The notes under the pieces were generated by a model. The model did no database searches. It had not been told where the DNA came from and saw only the letters and a list, made by a program, of their open reading frames with translations. From Asanoa sp. WMMD1127 (GTDB taxonomy: Bacteria; Actinomycetota; Actinomycetes; Mycobacteriales; Micromonosporaceae): a stretch of DNA of 64,000 nt. Below, piece after piece: positions 37,728 to 45,886 of the stretch. Numbering within the stretch: the stretch's first letter is position 1; each line of letters starts with the position of its first letter. The stretch covers positions 4,898,001 through 4,962,000 of the forward strand of contig NZ_JARUBP010000001.1 in NCBI RefSeq assembly GCF_029626225.1, written 5' to 3'. A program made the translations under genes and the position numbers.

Positions 37728-38129
37728 TCATGGTTGGAGTGGAACGCGGCGCGGGCGAATGACCCGGTGTGTGATTCGCCAGCCTTTGTGGCCGTGTCGG
37801 AGAGTGTCGTCGTAGGTTCCGCTGGCGACGGAGCCGTCCGTCGCGACGCCGAGATATTTCGACATGGCGTGGACCGTTCCGTCGGGTGCTTCCCGCAGGA
37901 CGATGTTCGTGACGTGGTGGGCGAGGGGGTTCGCCTCGCCGAGTTCGAGCGCGGCAACCCGCAGGTCCGCCAGCCCGGTGAGCACGCCACCGCCGAGGGC
38001 GCTGACGTCGTAGGTGACGTCCTCGGTGAACAGCGTGGGCATGGCGTCGAAGTCGCCACGGTCGGTCAGGTGCCCGTGCATGTTGATCACGTCTGCGATG
38101 GCGAACCGGTCCTCGGTGCTGAGCATCAT
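37728..38129 (-). CDS. SnoaL-like (NTF2-fold) protein
   Basis: 133 residues. The cone-shaped NTF2 fold is indicated by an N-terminal helix pair (LSTEDRFAIADVINMHGHLT), DRGDFDAMPTLFTEDVTYD, and strands HVTNIVLREAPDGTVHAMSK and GSVASGTYDDTLRHGHKGWR. A single cavity-type enzyme or binding protein is likely, possibly acting on polycyclic or steroid-like molecules as many SnoaL-like proteins do. GAAGGGGT precedes two adjacent ATGs (38129, 38126). It is divergent from a tetR gene that probably regulates it. Confidence 0.8.
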   Translation of the reverse strand: MMLSTEDRFAIADVINMHGHLTDRGDFDAMPTLFTEDVTYDVSALGGGVLTGLADLRVAALELGEANPLAHHVTNIVLREAPDGTVHAMSKYLGVATDGSVASGTYDDTLRHGHKGWRITHRVIRPRRVPLQP

Positions 38130-38185
38130 GTACCCCTTCGCCGAAGTGGGGTCATCCCCGTTTATTTGCCGTACCATATGTGGGG

Positions 38186-38764
38186 ATGTCCCCGGATAGC
38201 AAGCGCCGACCTCGATCCGACGCACAGCGCAACAGGGAACGCCTGATCACCGCGACTCGTGAACTCGTGGCGGAGTTCGGTAGTGAGGTCCCGCTCGATG
38301 AGGTCGCCCGGCGTGCCGGCCTCGGCAATGCCACGCTGTACCGGCACTTCCCGACCCGCGCTGAGTTGCTAGCCGCCCTCTACGCCGACGAGGTCACGGC
38401 ACTATGCGACTACGGCAACCGGCTCCTGGCCGAGCCCTCACCGATCAAGGCGCTCTTCAGCTGGCTCGACGCGTTCGTCACGCACGTGGCGACCAAACGA
38501 CCACTCGCCTTGGCGGCGACCGACATCCCGGACGGACGGCGTACGCCGATGTTCGAGCAATGGCACGCCGACATCACCACCACCGCAAGCGCTCTCGTGC
38601 GGCGTGCTCAACCAATGCTCCGCCAGGGCGTCACCGCCACCGACGTTCTCGCACTGGCCAGCGGCGCAGCGCTCACCACCGACGTCGACAACGCACGCCG
38701 CCTGGTCGCGATGCTCCACACCGGCTTAGCCACCCAGACCCACCAAGACCGCCACCGCGGGTGA
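38186..38764 (+). CDS. TetR family transcriptional regulator
   Basis: 192 residues. The DNA-binding domain is RERLITATRELVAEFGSEVP, then LDEVARRAGLGNATLYRHFP and TRAELLAALYADEV. The ligand domain is helical. ATG 38186 is preferred; GTG 38180 is possible. GGGGA-TG-TCCCC at 38182-38193 covers the start codon and could be an autoregulatory site. It is divergent from the SnoaL-like gene. Confidence 0.88.
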   Translation: MSPDSKRRPRSDAQRNRERLITATRELVAEFGSEVPLDEVARRAGLGNATLYRHFPTRAELLAALYADEVTALCDYGNRLLAEPSPIKALFSWLDAFVTHVATKRPLALAATDIPDGRRTPMFEQWHADITTTASALVRRAQPMLRQGVTATDVLALASGAALTTDVDNARRLVAMLHTGLATQTHQDRHRG

Positions 38765-39021
38765 CGTGGACGCCGGCTGGGCGACCCTCCCGACACATGA
38801 GGGGCCGATCCGCTCATCGGCACTTCTGGAAAGTCGGCGGGACCGGAGTCCAGCCATTCGATTCGTCAAGCGACGTAGCGCGCCACGACTGCCGCTCGTT
38901 CGTGGAAGGCTTGAACGCGGGTCTCGGCCGCGCTGACCTGCACGACGAAGCACTCGTCATGCAAATGCCGTCCACCGAGCACCGCAAGGGAAAGCTGGCG
39001 CCCAGGCCGACTGACCCGCGG

Positions 39022-39402
39022 TCACGGCTCGTGGAACGGCTCCGGCTCGGCGGGGATGCGTTTGGCCATCAGGCAGAACTCGTTGCCCTCCGGGTCCTCC
39101 AGGACCACCCACGAGCCGCCCGCCTGGATCGGTGAGTGGCGGGCGCCCAGGGACAGCAGGCGGGCCAGCTCCGTGTCCTGGTCGCCGTCCGTCGGGCAGA
39201 CGTCGAAGTGCAGCCGGTTCTTCGTCATCTTGGGCTCCGGCACCCGGATGAACAGGATGTCGGGGCTGACGGTCGCGCCCCGGATGGCGACGCCGGTCTC
39301 GTCGCGGGCGAAGACGCGGTAGCCGAGCACACCGCTCCAGAAGCCGGCCAGCAGCTCCGGGTCGGCGCAGTCGATGACGATGTCGCCCACCCGGCTGGTC
39401 AT
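39022..39402 (-). CDS. VOC (glyoxalase/bleomycin-resistance fold) protein
   Basis: 126 residues with two beta-alpha-beta-beta-beta modules. It starts VGDIVIDCADPELLAGFWSG and continues VLGYRVFARDETGVAI. The second half has KNRLHFDVCPTDGDQDTELA and GGSWVVLEDPEGNEFCLM. Metal-ligand positions (His in RLHFDV, Glu in GNEFCL) are present. It could be a dioxygenase-like or lyase-like enzyme, or a binding protein. Start ATG 39402, divergent from the hydroxyacid dehydrogenase by 27 bp. Confidence 0.85.
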   Translation of the reverse strand: MTSRVGDIVIDCADPELLAGFWSGVLGYRVFARDETGVAIRGATVSPDILFIRVPEPKMTKNRLHFDVCPTDGDQDTELARLLSLGARHSPIQAGGSWVVLEDPEGNEFCLMAKRIPAEPEPFHEP

Positions 39403-39429
39403 GCGCGGCAGCCTAATACGGTCTTGGGC

Positions 39430-40455
39430 ATGTCTCCCCGGCTGAACGTGCTGATCGCCACCTATCTCGAACCCGATCTCGTGCGGCGGATCGCCGACGC
39501 CGACCCTCGGGTCGACGTGATCTACGAGCCGGAGATCGTGCCGGTGCCGCGCTACAGGTGCGACCACACCGGCACGCCGCGGCAGCTCACCGCGGCCCAG
39601 CAGGAGCGGTGGGAGGCCGCGCTGGCCGCCGCGGACGTGTCGTTCGACTTCGACTGGCAGGCGCCGGCCGAGCTGCCGGTCCGGGCGCCGCGGCTGCGGT
39701 GGGTGCAGGGCACCAGCGCCGGCATCGGCGAGAAGGTCAGGCGGGCCGGGCTGGACCTTAGCGACCTGGTCATGACGACCGGCGCGGGGTTGCACGCGGT
39801 GCCCCTCGCCGAGTTCGCGGTGCTGGGCGCGCTGCACTTCGTCAAGGGCGTGCCGCAGCTGCGGGAGCGGCAGGTCGCGCACCGCTGGGAGCGCTACACG
39901 ACCGCGCAGCTCGCCGGCCGCACCGTCACCGTCGTCGGGCTCGGCGGGATCGGCCGCCGGGTGGTCGACAGCTTCGTCGCGCTCGGCACGCGCGTGCTCG
40001 CCGTGGGTCGACCCGGCCGGGCGTACGACCTGCCCGGTCCGGTCTTCTCCACGGACGAGCTGGACGACCTGCTGCCGCGCACCGACGTGCTGGTGCTGTG
40101 CACCCCGCTCACCGACGAGACGCGGGGCCTGCTGTCCGCGGCCCGGATCGCCCGCCTCAAACGGGGCGCGATCGTCGTCAACATCGGCCGCGGCCCCGTG
40201 GTCGACGAGGCGGCGCTCGTCGACGCGCTGCGCAGCGGCGCCCTGACCGGCGCGGCGCTCGACGTGTTCGAGACCGAGCCGCTGCCGCCCGGGTCCCCGT
40301 TGTGGGACCTGCCCAACGTGCTCGTCTCACCGCACTTGGCGGCCACTGTGGACACCGAGAACGCCGCCCTCACCGACCTGTTCGTCGACAACCTGCACCG
40401 CTGGTTGGACGGCCGGGAGCTGCGCAACCTCTACCGGCGCGACCTCGGCTACTGA
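39430..40455 (+). CDS. D-isomer-specific 2-hydroxyacid dehydrogenase
   Basis: 341 residues. The Rossmann motif is VTVVGLGGIGRRVVDSFVAL (about 157-176). The catalytic set is Arg in INIGRGPVVDEAAL, Glu in VFETEPLPPGSPLW and His in VSPHLAATVD. The N-terminal substrate domain is unusually specific (YEPEIVPVPRYRCDHTG). It reduces a 2-keto acid with NAD(P)H or the reverse; the exact substrate is not predictable. Start ATG 39430. The stop faces the convergent ECF41 gene with only 6 bp between; both stops lie in a small hairpin (CTGAGC-CC-GCTCAG, 40452-40465). Confidence 0.88.
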   Translation: MSPRLNVLIATYLEPDLVRRIADADPRVDVIYEPEIVPVPRYRCDHTGTPRQLTAAQQERWEAALAAADVSFDFDWQAPAELPVRAPRLRWVQGTSAGIGEKVRRAGLDLSDLVMTTGAGLHAVPLAEFAVLGALHFVKGVPQLRERQVAHRWERYTTAQLAGRTVTVVGLGGIGRRVVDSFVALGTRVLAVGRPGRAYDLPGPVFSTDELDDLLPRTDVLVLCTPLTDETRGLLSAARIARLKRGAIVVNIGRGPVVDEAALVDALRSGALTGAALDVFETEPLPPGSPLWDLPNVLVSPHLAATVDTENAALTDLFVDNLHRWLDGRELRNLYRRDLGY

Positions 40456-40461
40456 GCCCGC

Positions 40462-41340
40462 TCAGGCGAACTGGCGGAGCTTGTCGGGGTTGGCGACGAT
40501 GAACAGCTGGTCGATGCCGCCGGCGGAGGCGGTCAGGGCGATCAGCGCCTCCGGCGTGCCCTCGGCGGTCAGCACCAGGACGCCGGTCTCGCCGTTGGCC
40601 TCGACCGGGCGGAACGTCGACGTGCTCCAGAACTTCCGCAGCACGTTGTCGAGGAAGTTGCGCACGCGGTCGGGGCCGGCGATGTCCTTGCGGGCCGCGT
40701 GCACCCGGCCGCCGCCGTCGTTGCGGGCCACCACGTCGCCGGCCAGCAGCTGCTCGAAGGCGGCCAGGTCGCCGTCGCGCGAGGCGGCCAGGAAACCGTC
40801 GATCAGGCGGCGGTGCTGGACGCGGTCGACCGGCGACGTGCGCTCCGCGGTGATGTGCCGGCGGGCCCGGCTGACCAGCTGCCGCGCGTTGGCCTCGCTG
40901 GTCTCGAGGACCTCGGCCACCTGGCGGTGCGCGTACCCGAAGGCCTCGCGCAGGATGTAGGCCGCCCGCTCGGCCGGCGCCAGCCGCTCCATCAGCAGCA
41001 GCACGCCCATCTCGAGCGCGGCCGCCCGTTCGGCGCCGAGCGCGGGGTCGGCACTGGTGTCGACGGGCTCGGGCAGCCACGGCCCGACGTAGGACTCGCG
41101 CCGCGCCCGCGCGCTCGTGGCGGCGTTGATGGCGAGCCGGGTGGCGGTGGTGGACAGGAACGCGGCGGGGTTGTCGACCTTCCGGCGATCGGTGCGCTGC
41201 CAACGCATCCACGCCTCCTGGACGACGTCTTCGGCATCGCTGACCGAACCCAGCATCCGGTACGCGATGCCGAAGAGCCGTCCGCGTACGGCCTCGAACT
41301 GCGCGAGGTCCTCGGCGGTAACGTCGTCGGCGCCGGTCAC
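40462..41340 (-). CDS. ECF41-type RNA polymerase sigma factor with SnoaL-like C-terminal domain
   Basis: 292 residues. Region 2 contains YRMLGSVSDAEDVVQEAWMR and the region after it FLSTTATRLAINAATSAR; region 4 has LAPAERAAYILREAFGYAHR. The fused NTF2/SnoaL-like domain (about 170-292) carries the ECF41 signature DGGGR (NDGGGRVHAAR) and the terminal NPDKL (VANPDKLRQFA). In this group the C-terminal domain controls activity without a separate anti-sigma factor. The gene follows an SDR/epimerase-like gene by 26 bp; such a 'COE' partner is the hallmark of ECF41 loci. Start GTG 41340. Confidence 0.9.
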   Translation of the reverse strand: MTGADDVTAEDLAQFEAVRGRLFGIAYRMLGSVSDAEDVVQEAWMRWQRTDRRKVDNPAAFLSTTATRLAINAATSARARRESYVGPWLPEPVDTSADPALGAERAAALEMGVLLLMERLAPAERAAYILREAFGYAHRQVAEVLETSEANARQLVSRARRHITAERTSPVDRVQHRRLIDGFLAASRDGDLAAFEQLLAGDVVARNDGGGRVHAARKDIAGPDRVRNFLDNVLRKFWSTSTFRPVEANGETGVLVLTAEGTPEALIALTASAGGIDQLFIVANPDKLRQFA

Positions 41341-41366
41341 CCGACAACCCTAGCCACGCTTGGGCC

Positions 41367-42110
41367 CTACTGCCGGGCGCGCCAGTCGGCCAGTGTGACG
41401 GCGCCCGCGCGGTAGTCGCCGGTCGGCACGATCGTGTCGTCGGCCATGACCTGCCCGAAGTACGGGGCCGCCGGGTCGGCGACGACCTCGCGCGGGTCGC
41501 CCTTGGCGGCCAGCGCCTCCCGGATCACCTCGTCGAACCGCATGCGCTGCGGCCCGGCCACCTCGACCGCCCCGTTGACCGCCGGCGCCGTCGCGGCGTC
41601 GGCGACCGCCCTGGCCACGTCGGCGGACGCGATCGGCTGGAACGACACCGGCGCGATGCGCACCGTGTCGCCGTCGGTGGCGGAGTCGGCGATGCCGCCC
41701 AGGAACTCGAAGAACTGCGTCGCCCGGACCACGGTGTACGGGACACCCGACTCGGCGATCAGCCTCTCCTGCACGACCTTCGCGGGCAGGTAGCCGCTGT
41801 CCGGGCTGCGCTCGGCGCCGACGATCGACAGCGCCACGTGGTGGCCCACCCCGGCCGCCCGCTCCGCGGCGAGCAGGTTGCCGGTCGACTTCGTGAAGAA
41901 CTCCATCACGTCATCCGGCGCGAACGACGGTGAGTTGGTGACGTCGACCACCACGTCGGCCCCGTCGAGCGCGCCGGCCAGACCCTCCCCGGTCACGGTG
42001 TTGACGCCGGTCGACGGCGACTGCGGCACCGCCTCGTGCCCCGCCTGCTTCAGCAGGCTCACCACCTGAGAACCGATCAGCCCGGTCCCGCCGAAAACCA
42101 CGATCTTCAT
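41367..42110 (-). CDS. NAD(P)H-binding SDR/epimerase-like protein, ECF41 target
   Basis: 247 residues of the atypical SDR (NmrA-like) class: nucleotide motif VVFGGTGLIGSQVVSLLKQA (about 4-23), then DVVVDVTNSPSF, HVALSIVGAERS (active region) and YLPAKVVQERLI with the Lys. It would reduce or isomerise a small molecule, or bind NADPH as a sensor. ATG 42110 is chosen because an earlier start adds non-homologous residues. A TGTCACA-type promoter lies 56 bp upstream; it and the sigma gene form one autoregulated unit. Confidence 0.85.
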   Translation of the reverse strand: MKIVVFGGTGLIGSQVVSLLKQAGHEAVPQSPSTGVNTVTGEGLAGALDGADVVVDVTNSPSFAPDDVMEFFTKSTGNLLAAERAAGVGHHVALSIVGAERSPDSGYLPAKVVQERLIAESGVPYTVVRATQFFEFLGGIADSATDGDTVRIAPVSFQPIASADVARAVADAATAPAVNGAVEVAGPQRMRFDEVIREALAAKGDPREVVADPAAPYFGQVMADDTIVPTGDYRAGAVTLADWRARQ

Positions 42111-42165
42111 CTGAAAACCCCTCCGGTCAGTCTCGCGCGGCACGGTGTCGCGCCGCCGAGAGTTC

Positions 42166-42193
42166 GACCGGATAGGCGTCCCGATCTGTGACA
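42166..42193 (-). promoter_or_regulatory. ECF41-type promoter
   Basis: Minus strand: TGTCACA (42193-42187), 16-bp spacer, CGGTC (42170-42166). Known ECF41 promoters have TGTCACA at -35 and CGTC at -10. The -35 match is exact; the -10 has an extra G. It lies upstream of the SDR gene that precedes the ECF41 sigma gene. Confidence 0.55.
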
Positions 42194-42243
42194 GCCGGGC
42201 CGAACGTGACGCCCGTCGCAGGAGAGCCGGCTCAGTTCAGAAC

Positions 42244-42271
42244 GTCAGTATGTCAGTACAAATGCTTGACA
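42244..42271 (+). promoter_or_regulatory. Repeat-rich operator/promoter of the inositol operon
   Basis: A direct repeat GTCAGTA (42244-42250, 42252-42258) and an inverted repeat TGTCA-N11-TGACA (42251-42271) overlap a canonical -35 hexamer TTGACA (42266-42271). This AT-richer patch 30-60 bp upstream of iolG is the likely binding region of an inositol-responsive repressor. Confidence 0.45.
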
Positions 42272-42302
42272 ACATTTCCGCGGCGCGGCGAGACTCGCTG
42301 GC

Positions 42303-43250
42303 ATGCGCATCGGACTCGTCGGCGCGGGGCGCATCGGCGCATTGCATGCCGCCACCTTGGCTTCGCTGCCGTCCGTCACCGGCCTCGTGATCAGTGACGT
42401 CGATCCCGATCTGGCCCGGGTGCTCGCCGACAAGGTCGGCGCGGAGGTCGCGACCGGCCTGCCGGCGGGGGTCGACGCGGTCGTCGTCACCACACCCACC
42501 TTCACCCACCGTGAGCTGGTCGAGCAGGCGGCCGCCGCCCGGCTGCCGGTGTTCTGCGAGAAGCCGGTGGCGCCCGACGTCGCCGGGACAGTCGCCGCCC
42601 TGGCCGCCGTCCGCGCCGCCGGCGTGCCGCTGCAGGTCGGCTTCCAGCGCCGCCACGACGCGGGCATCGTCGCCGTCCGCGACGCGATCGCCGATGGCCG
42701 GCTCGGCCGTCTCCATCTGGTGCGCTCGGCCACCCACGATCCCGCCCCGCCGCCGGCCGGCTACGTCGCCACCTCCGGCGGCATCTTCCGCGACTGCGCG
42801 GTGCACGACTTCGACGCGGTCCGCTTCGTCACCGGCCGGGAGGTGGTCGAGGTGTCGGCCACCGGGGCCAACCGGGGCGCGGGGTTCTTCGCGGCGGCGG
42901 ACGACGTCGACACCGCGGTCGCCACGCTGACCCTCGGCGACGGCACACTCGCGGTCTGCACGGCGACCCGCTACAACGGCGCCGGCTACGACGTCCGCCT
43001 CGAGGCGCACGGCGCGGCCGGCACCCTGACCGCGGGGCTCGACACGCACGCGCCGCTGCCGCCGGGCTTCGGTGAGCGGTTCGGCGACGCGTACGCCGCC
43101 GAGCTCTCCGCCTTCTGCGCCCTGGTCGCCGGCGCCGGGCCCAACACCTGCCCGGGCGAGGAGGCCCTGGCCGCGCTGCTGGTCGCCGAGGCCGCCGACC
43201 GCTCCCGCCGCGAAGGCCGGCCGGTGCGCGTCGCGGAGGTGGCCGCATGA
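42303..43250 (+). CDS. iolG: Inositol 2-dehydrogenase (Gfo/Idh/MocA family)
   Basis: 315 residues. The NAD(P) motif is IGLVGAGRIGALHAATLASL, then the EKP motif (FCEKPVAPD, Lys about 95) and the catalytic DCAVHDFDAVRFVTG with the D...H pair (about 166-180). These are the standard features of inositol dehydrogenase, which oxidises myo-inositol to 2-keto-myo-inositol. It is the first gene of the operon. Its stop overlaps the next start (ATGA), and iolC, iolB and iolD follow, which supports the assignment. Related enzymes act on scyllo-inositol or sugars. Confidence 0.85.
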   Translation: MRIGLVGAGRIGALHAATLASLPSVTGLVISDVDPDLARVLADKVGAEVATGLPAGVDAVVVTTPTFTHRELVEQAAAARLPVFCEKPVAPDVAGTVAALAAVRAAGVPLQVGFQRRHDAGIVAVRDAIADGRLGRLHLVRSATHDPAPPPAGYVATSGGIFRDCAVHDFDAVRFVTGREVVEVSATGANRGAGFFAAADDVDTAVATLTLGDGTLAVCTATRYNGAGYDVRLEAHGAAGTLTAGLDTHAPLPPGFGERFGDAYAAELSAFCALVAGAGPNTCPGEEALAALLVAEAADRSRREGRPVRVAEVAA

Positions 43251-44080
43251 TCCGCGTGGCCGGGGCGCCGATCTCCTGGGGCGTCTGCGAGGTGCCCGGC
43301 TGGGGGCACTGTCTTCCGCCCGAGCGGGTGCTCGCCGAGATGGCCGCCCTGGGGCTGACCGCGACGGAGCTCGGCCCCGACGGCTACCTGCCGGCCGACC
43401 GCGGGCCGCTGCTCGCCCGGCACGGCCTCGCCGTGGCCGGTGGTTTCGTGCCGGTGGTGCTGCACGACCCGGCCCACGACCCGCTGCCGGCGCTCGCCGA
43501 GGCCCTGCCGAGCTGGGAGGGTGTGCTGGTGGTGGCCGCCGCCACCGGCGTCGACGGCTACGACGCCCGGCCCGAGCTCGACGCCACGGGTTGGCGCACG
43601 CTGCTGTCCAACCTCGACCGGATCGCCGCGCTCGGCGTGACCGCGGCCCTGCACCCGCACGTCGGGACGATGGTGGAGCGCGCCGACGAGGTGCGCCGCG
43701 TGCTCGACGGCTCGGCGATCCCGCTCTGCCTCGACACCGGCCACCTGCTTGCCGGCGGCACCGACCCCGCGTCGCTCACGCGGGAGGCGCCGGACCGGAT
43801 CGCGCACGTCCACCTCAAGGACGTCGACGCGTCCCGGGCCGCCCGGGTACGCGCGGGCGAGGTCACCTACACCGACGCCGTCCGGGCCGGCATGTACCGG
43901 CCGCTGGGCGACGGCGACGTCGACGTGGCCGCCATCGTGTCCACCTTGACGGCCGCCGGCTACGCGGGATGGTACGTGTTGGAGCAGGACACCATGCTCG
44001 ACACGGACCCACCGCCCGGCCAGGGCCCGGTCACCGACGTCCGCCGGAGCCTGGAACACCTGCGGAAGGTGGCGGCATGA
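43247..44080 (+). CDS. iolE: Inosose dehydratase/isomerase-type TIM-barrel protein (IolE/IolI family)
   Basis: 277 residues of the xylose-isomerase-like TIM barrel. It begins RVAGAPISWGVCEVPGWGHC, close to IolE. Metal-ligand residues are in TATELGPDGYLP (Glu), LCLDTGHLLAGG (Asp, His), and HVHLKDVD (His, Asp), with a final Glu near YVLEQDTML. IolE dehydrates 2-keto-myo-inositol to the trione; IolI isomerises it. The position between iolG and iolC favours IolE. Overlaps both neighbours by 4 bp. Confidence 0.8.
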   Translation: MIRVAGAPISWGVCEVPGWGHCLPPERVLAEMAALGLTATELGPDGYLPADRGPLLARHGLAVAGGFVPVVLHDPAHDPLPALAEALPSWEGVLVVAAATGVDGYDARPELDATGWRTLLSNLDRIAALGVTAALHPHVGTMVERADEVRRVLDGSAIPLCLDTGHLLAGGTDPASLTREAPDRIAHVHLKDVDASRAARVRAGEVTYTDAVRAGMYRPLGDGDVDVAAIVSTLTAAGYAGWYVLEQDTMLDTDPPPGQGPVTDVRRSLEHLRKVAA

Positions 44081-45018
44081 GCGCTTTCGACGTCGTGGCT
44101 ATGGGGCGGCTGGGGGTCGACCTCTATCCGGAGCAGGTCGGCGTCAAGTTGGCCGACGTGCGTACGTTCGCGAAGTCGTTGGGCGGCACCGCCGCGAACG
44201 TCGCGGTCGCCGCCGCCCGGCACGGCCGCCGGGTCGCGCTGGTCAGCGGCACCGGCGCGGACCCGTTCGGCGACTACCTGCACGACGAGCTGCGCGGCTA
44301 CGGCGTCGACGACCGCTGGGTCGCGATCGTGCCGGACCTGCCGACCCCGGTGACGTTCTGCGAGATCTTCCCGCCGGACCACTTCCCGATCTACTTCTAC
44401 CGCTACCCGAGCGCGCCCGACCTGCAGATCGCGGCGGCCGACCTCGACCTCGACGCGCTGCGGGCCGCCGGGGTGCTCTGGCTGACCGGCACGGGCCTGT
44501 CCGTCGAGCCGACCCGCGGCACCCATTTCGCCGCCCTGCGGGCCCGGGACCGGGCGCCACTGACCATTCTCGACCTCGACTACCGCGCCGCGTTCTGGCC
44601 GGACCCGCAGAGCGCCGGCGCCGCCTACCGGGAAGCGCTGCCGCTGGTGACGGTGGCGGTCGGCAACGCCGAGGAGTGCGCGGTGGCCACGGGCGAGCGT
44701 GACCCGGAGCGGGCCGCCGCGGCCCTGCTCGGGTTCGGCGTCGAGATCGCGGTGGTCAAGCTCGGCGGCGACGGGGTGCTCGGCGTGACCGCGACCGAGG
44801 CGGTCCGGGTGCCGCCCGTCCACGTGGAGGTCGTCAACGGCCTCGGCGCCGGTGACGCGTTCGGCGGCGCGCTCTGCCACGGCCTGCTCGCCGGCTGGCC
44901 GCTGGCCCGGGTGCTGGCCTTCGCCAACGCGGCCGGCGCGCTGGTCGCCGGCCGGCTGGCCTGCGCGCCCGACATGCCGACGTCCCGCGAGGTGGAGGAA
45001 CTGGTGGCCCATGCGTGA
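44077..45018 (+). CDS. iolC: 5-dehydro-2-deoxygluconokinase
   Basis: 313 residues of the PfkB family. The N-terminal signature is RTFAKSLGGTAANVAVAAAR (about 29-48), and the C-terminal signature NGLGAGDAFGGALCHGLLAG contains the catalytic Asp (about 262). The substrate region TFCEIFPPDHFPIYFYRYPS matches IolC. It phosphorylates 5-dehydro-2-deoxy-D-gluconate in inositol breakdown. The start ATG 44077 overlaps the iolE stop (ATGA). Confidence 0.9.
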   Translation: MSAFDVVAMGRLGVDLYPEQVGVKLADVRTFAKSLGGTAANVAVAAARHGRRVALVSGTGADPFGDYLHDELRGYGVDDRWVAIVPDLPTPVTFCEIFPPDHFPIYFYRYPSAPDLQIAAADLDLDALRAAGVLWLTGTGLSVEPTRGTHFAALRARDRAPLTILDLDYRAAFWPDPQSAGAAYREALPLVTVAVGNAEECAVATGERDPERAAAALLGFGVEIAVVKLGGDGVLGVTATEAVRVPPVHVEVVNGLGAGDAFGGALCHGLLAGWPLARVLAFANAAGALVAGRLACAPDMPTSREVEELVAHA

Positions 45019-45886
45019 GGAAGCCCTGCGGGAGCTGGTCCGCACCCGCGCCGAGGAGCCGGAACGGCTGGCCGCGACGGCCGCCGCCCGGCGCCGCCGG
45101 CCGCGGCTCACCGAGACCGGCCGCCTGATGCTGATCGCGGCCGACCATCCGGCCCGCGGCAACCTCGCGGTCGGCCGGCGGAGCATGGCGATGGCCGACC
45201 GGATCGACCTGCTCGACCGGCTGCGGGTGGCGCTGTCGCGGCCCGGCGTCGACGGCGTGCTCGGCACCCCGGACGTCATCGAGGACCTGCTGCTGCTCGA
45301 CGGCCTCGACGGCAAGGTGGTCATCGGCTCGATGAACCGCGGCGGCATCCCGGGCACGGCGTTCGAGATCGACGACCGGTTCACCGCCTGGACCCCGGGC
45401 GCGCTGGCCGCCGCCAACCTCGACGGCGGCAAGATGCTGCTGCGCATCGACCCGACCGAACGGTCCACGGTGGACACCTTGGAGAGCGGCGCCGCGGCCG
45501 TCTCCGCGCTGGCCGCCCGCCGGCTGATGGCGATGGTCGAGCCCTTCTGGGTGCGCCGGGACGCCGCCGGCAAGGCCGTCAACGACCTGTCGCCCGACGC
45601 GGTGATCCGGTCGATCGCGGTCGCGCAGGCGCTCGGCTGCACCTCGGCCTACACGTGGCTGAAGGTCCCGGTCGTCGCCGAGATGGAGCGGGTGATGGCG
45701 GCGTCCACCCTGCCGGCGCTGCTGCTGGGCGGCGACCCGGGCGAGGCCCCCGACGAGGCGTACGCGGCCTGGCAGAAGGCGTTGCGGCTGCCCACCGTGC
45801 GGGGCCTGGTCGTCGGCCGGACGTTGCTCTATCCGCCCGGCGACGACGTGGCCGCCGCGGTCGACACGGCGGTGAGCCTCCTATGA
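45011..45886 (+). CDS. Cgl0159-family (beta/alpha)8 aldolase, probable IolJ function
   Basis: 291 residues. A class I aldolase-like barrel: MLIADHPARGN-type segment (LMLIAADHPARGNLAVGRRS), VDGVLGTPDVIEDLLLL, SMNRGGIPGTAFEIDDRFTA, GGKMLLRIDP, and a Lys in YTWLKVPVVAEMERV, the expected Schiff-base position. The family is related to DeoC/LacD aldolases and is named for a Corynebacterium protein encoded in an inositol cluster. In this operon it sits where the 6-phospho-5-dehydro-2-deoxygluconate aldolase (IolJ) is required. Overlaps iolC by 8 bp and iolB by 4 bp. Confidence 0.75.
   Translation: MREEALRELVRTRAEEPERLAATAAARRRRPRLTETGRLMLIAADHPARGNLAVGRRSMAMADRIDLLDRLRVALSRPGVDGVLGTPDVIEDLLLLDGLDGKVVIGSMNRGGIPGTAFEIDDRFTAWTPGALAAANLDGGKMLLRIDPTERSTVDTLESGAAAVSALAARRLMAMVEPFWVRRDAAGKAVNDLSPDAVIRSIAVAQALGCTSAYTWLKVPVVAEMERVMAASTLPALLLGGDPGEAPDEAYAAWQKALRLPTVRGLVVGRTLLYPPGDDVAAAVDTAVSLL

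Noticed and set aside
38866-39021. Minus-strand open frame continuing in phase after the VOC stop (LHDECFVVQVSAAETRVQAF)
   Set aside because: It has no start codon or family match. It may be a relic, but chance open frames are common in this composition.
40452-40465. Terminator between the hydroxyacid dehydrogenase and ECF41 genes
   Set aside because: The hairpin is only 6 bp with a 2-base gap and contains both stop codons; too weak to call as a terminator.
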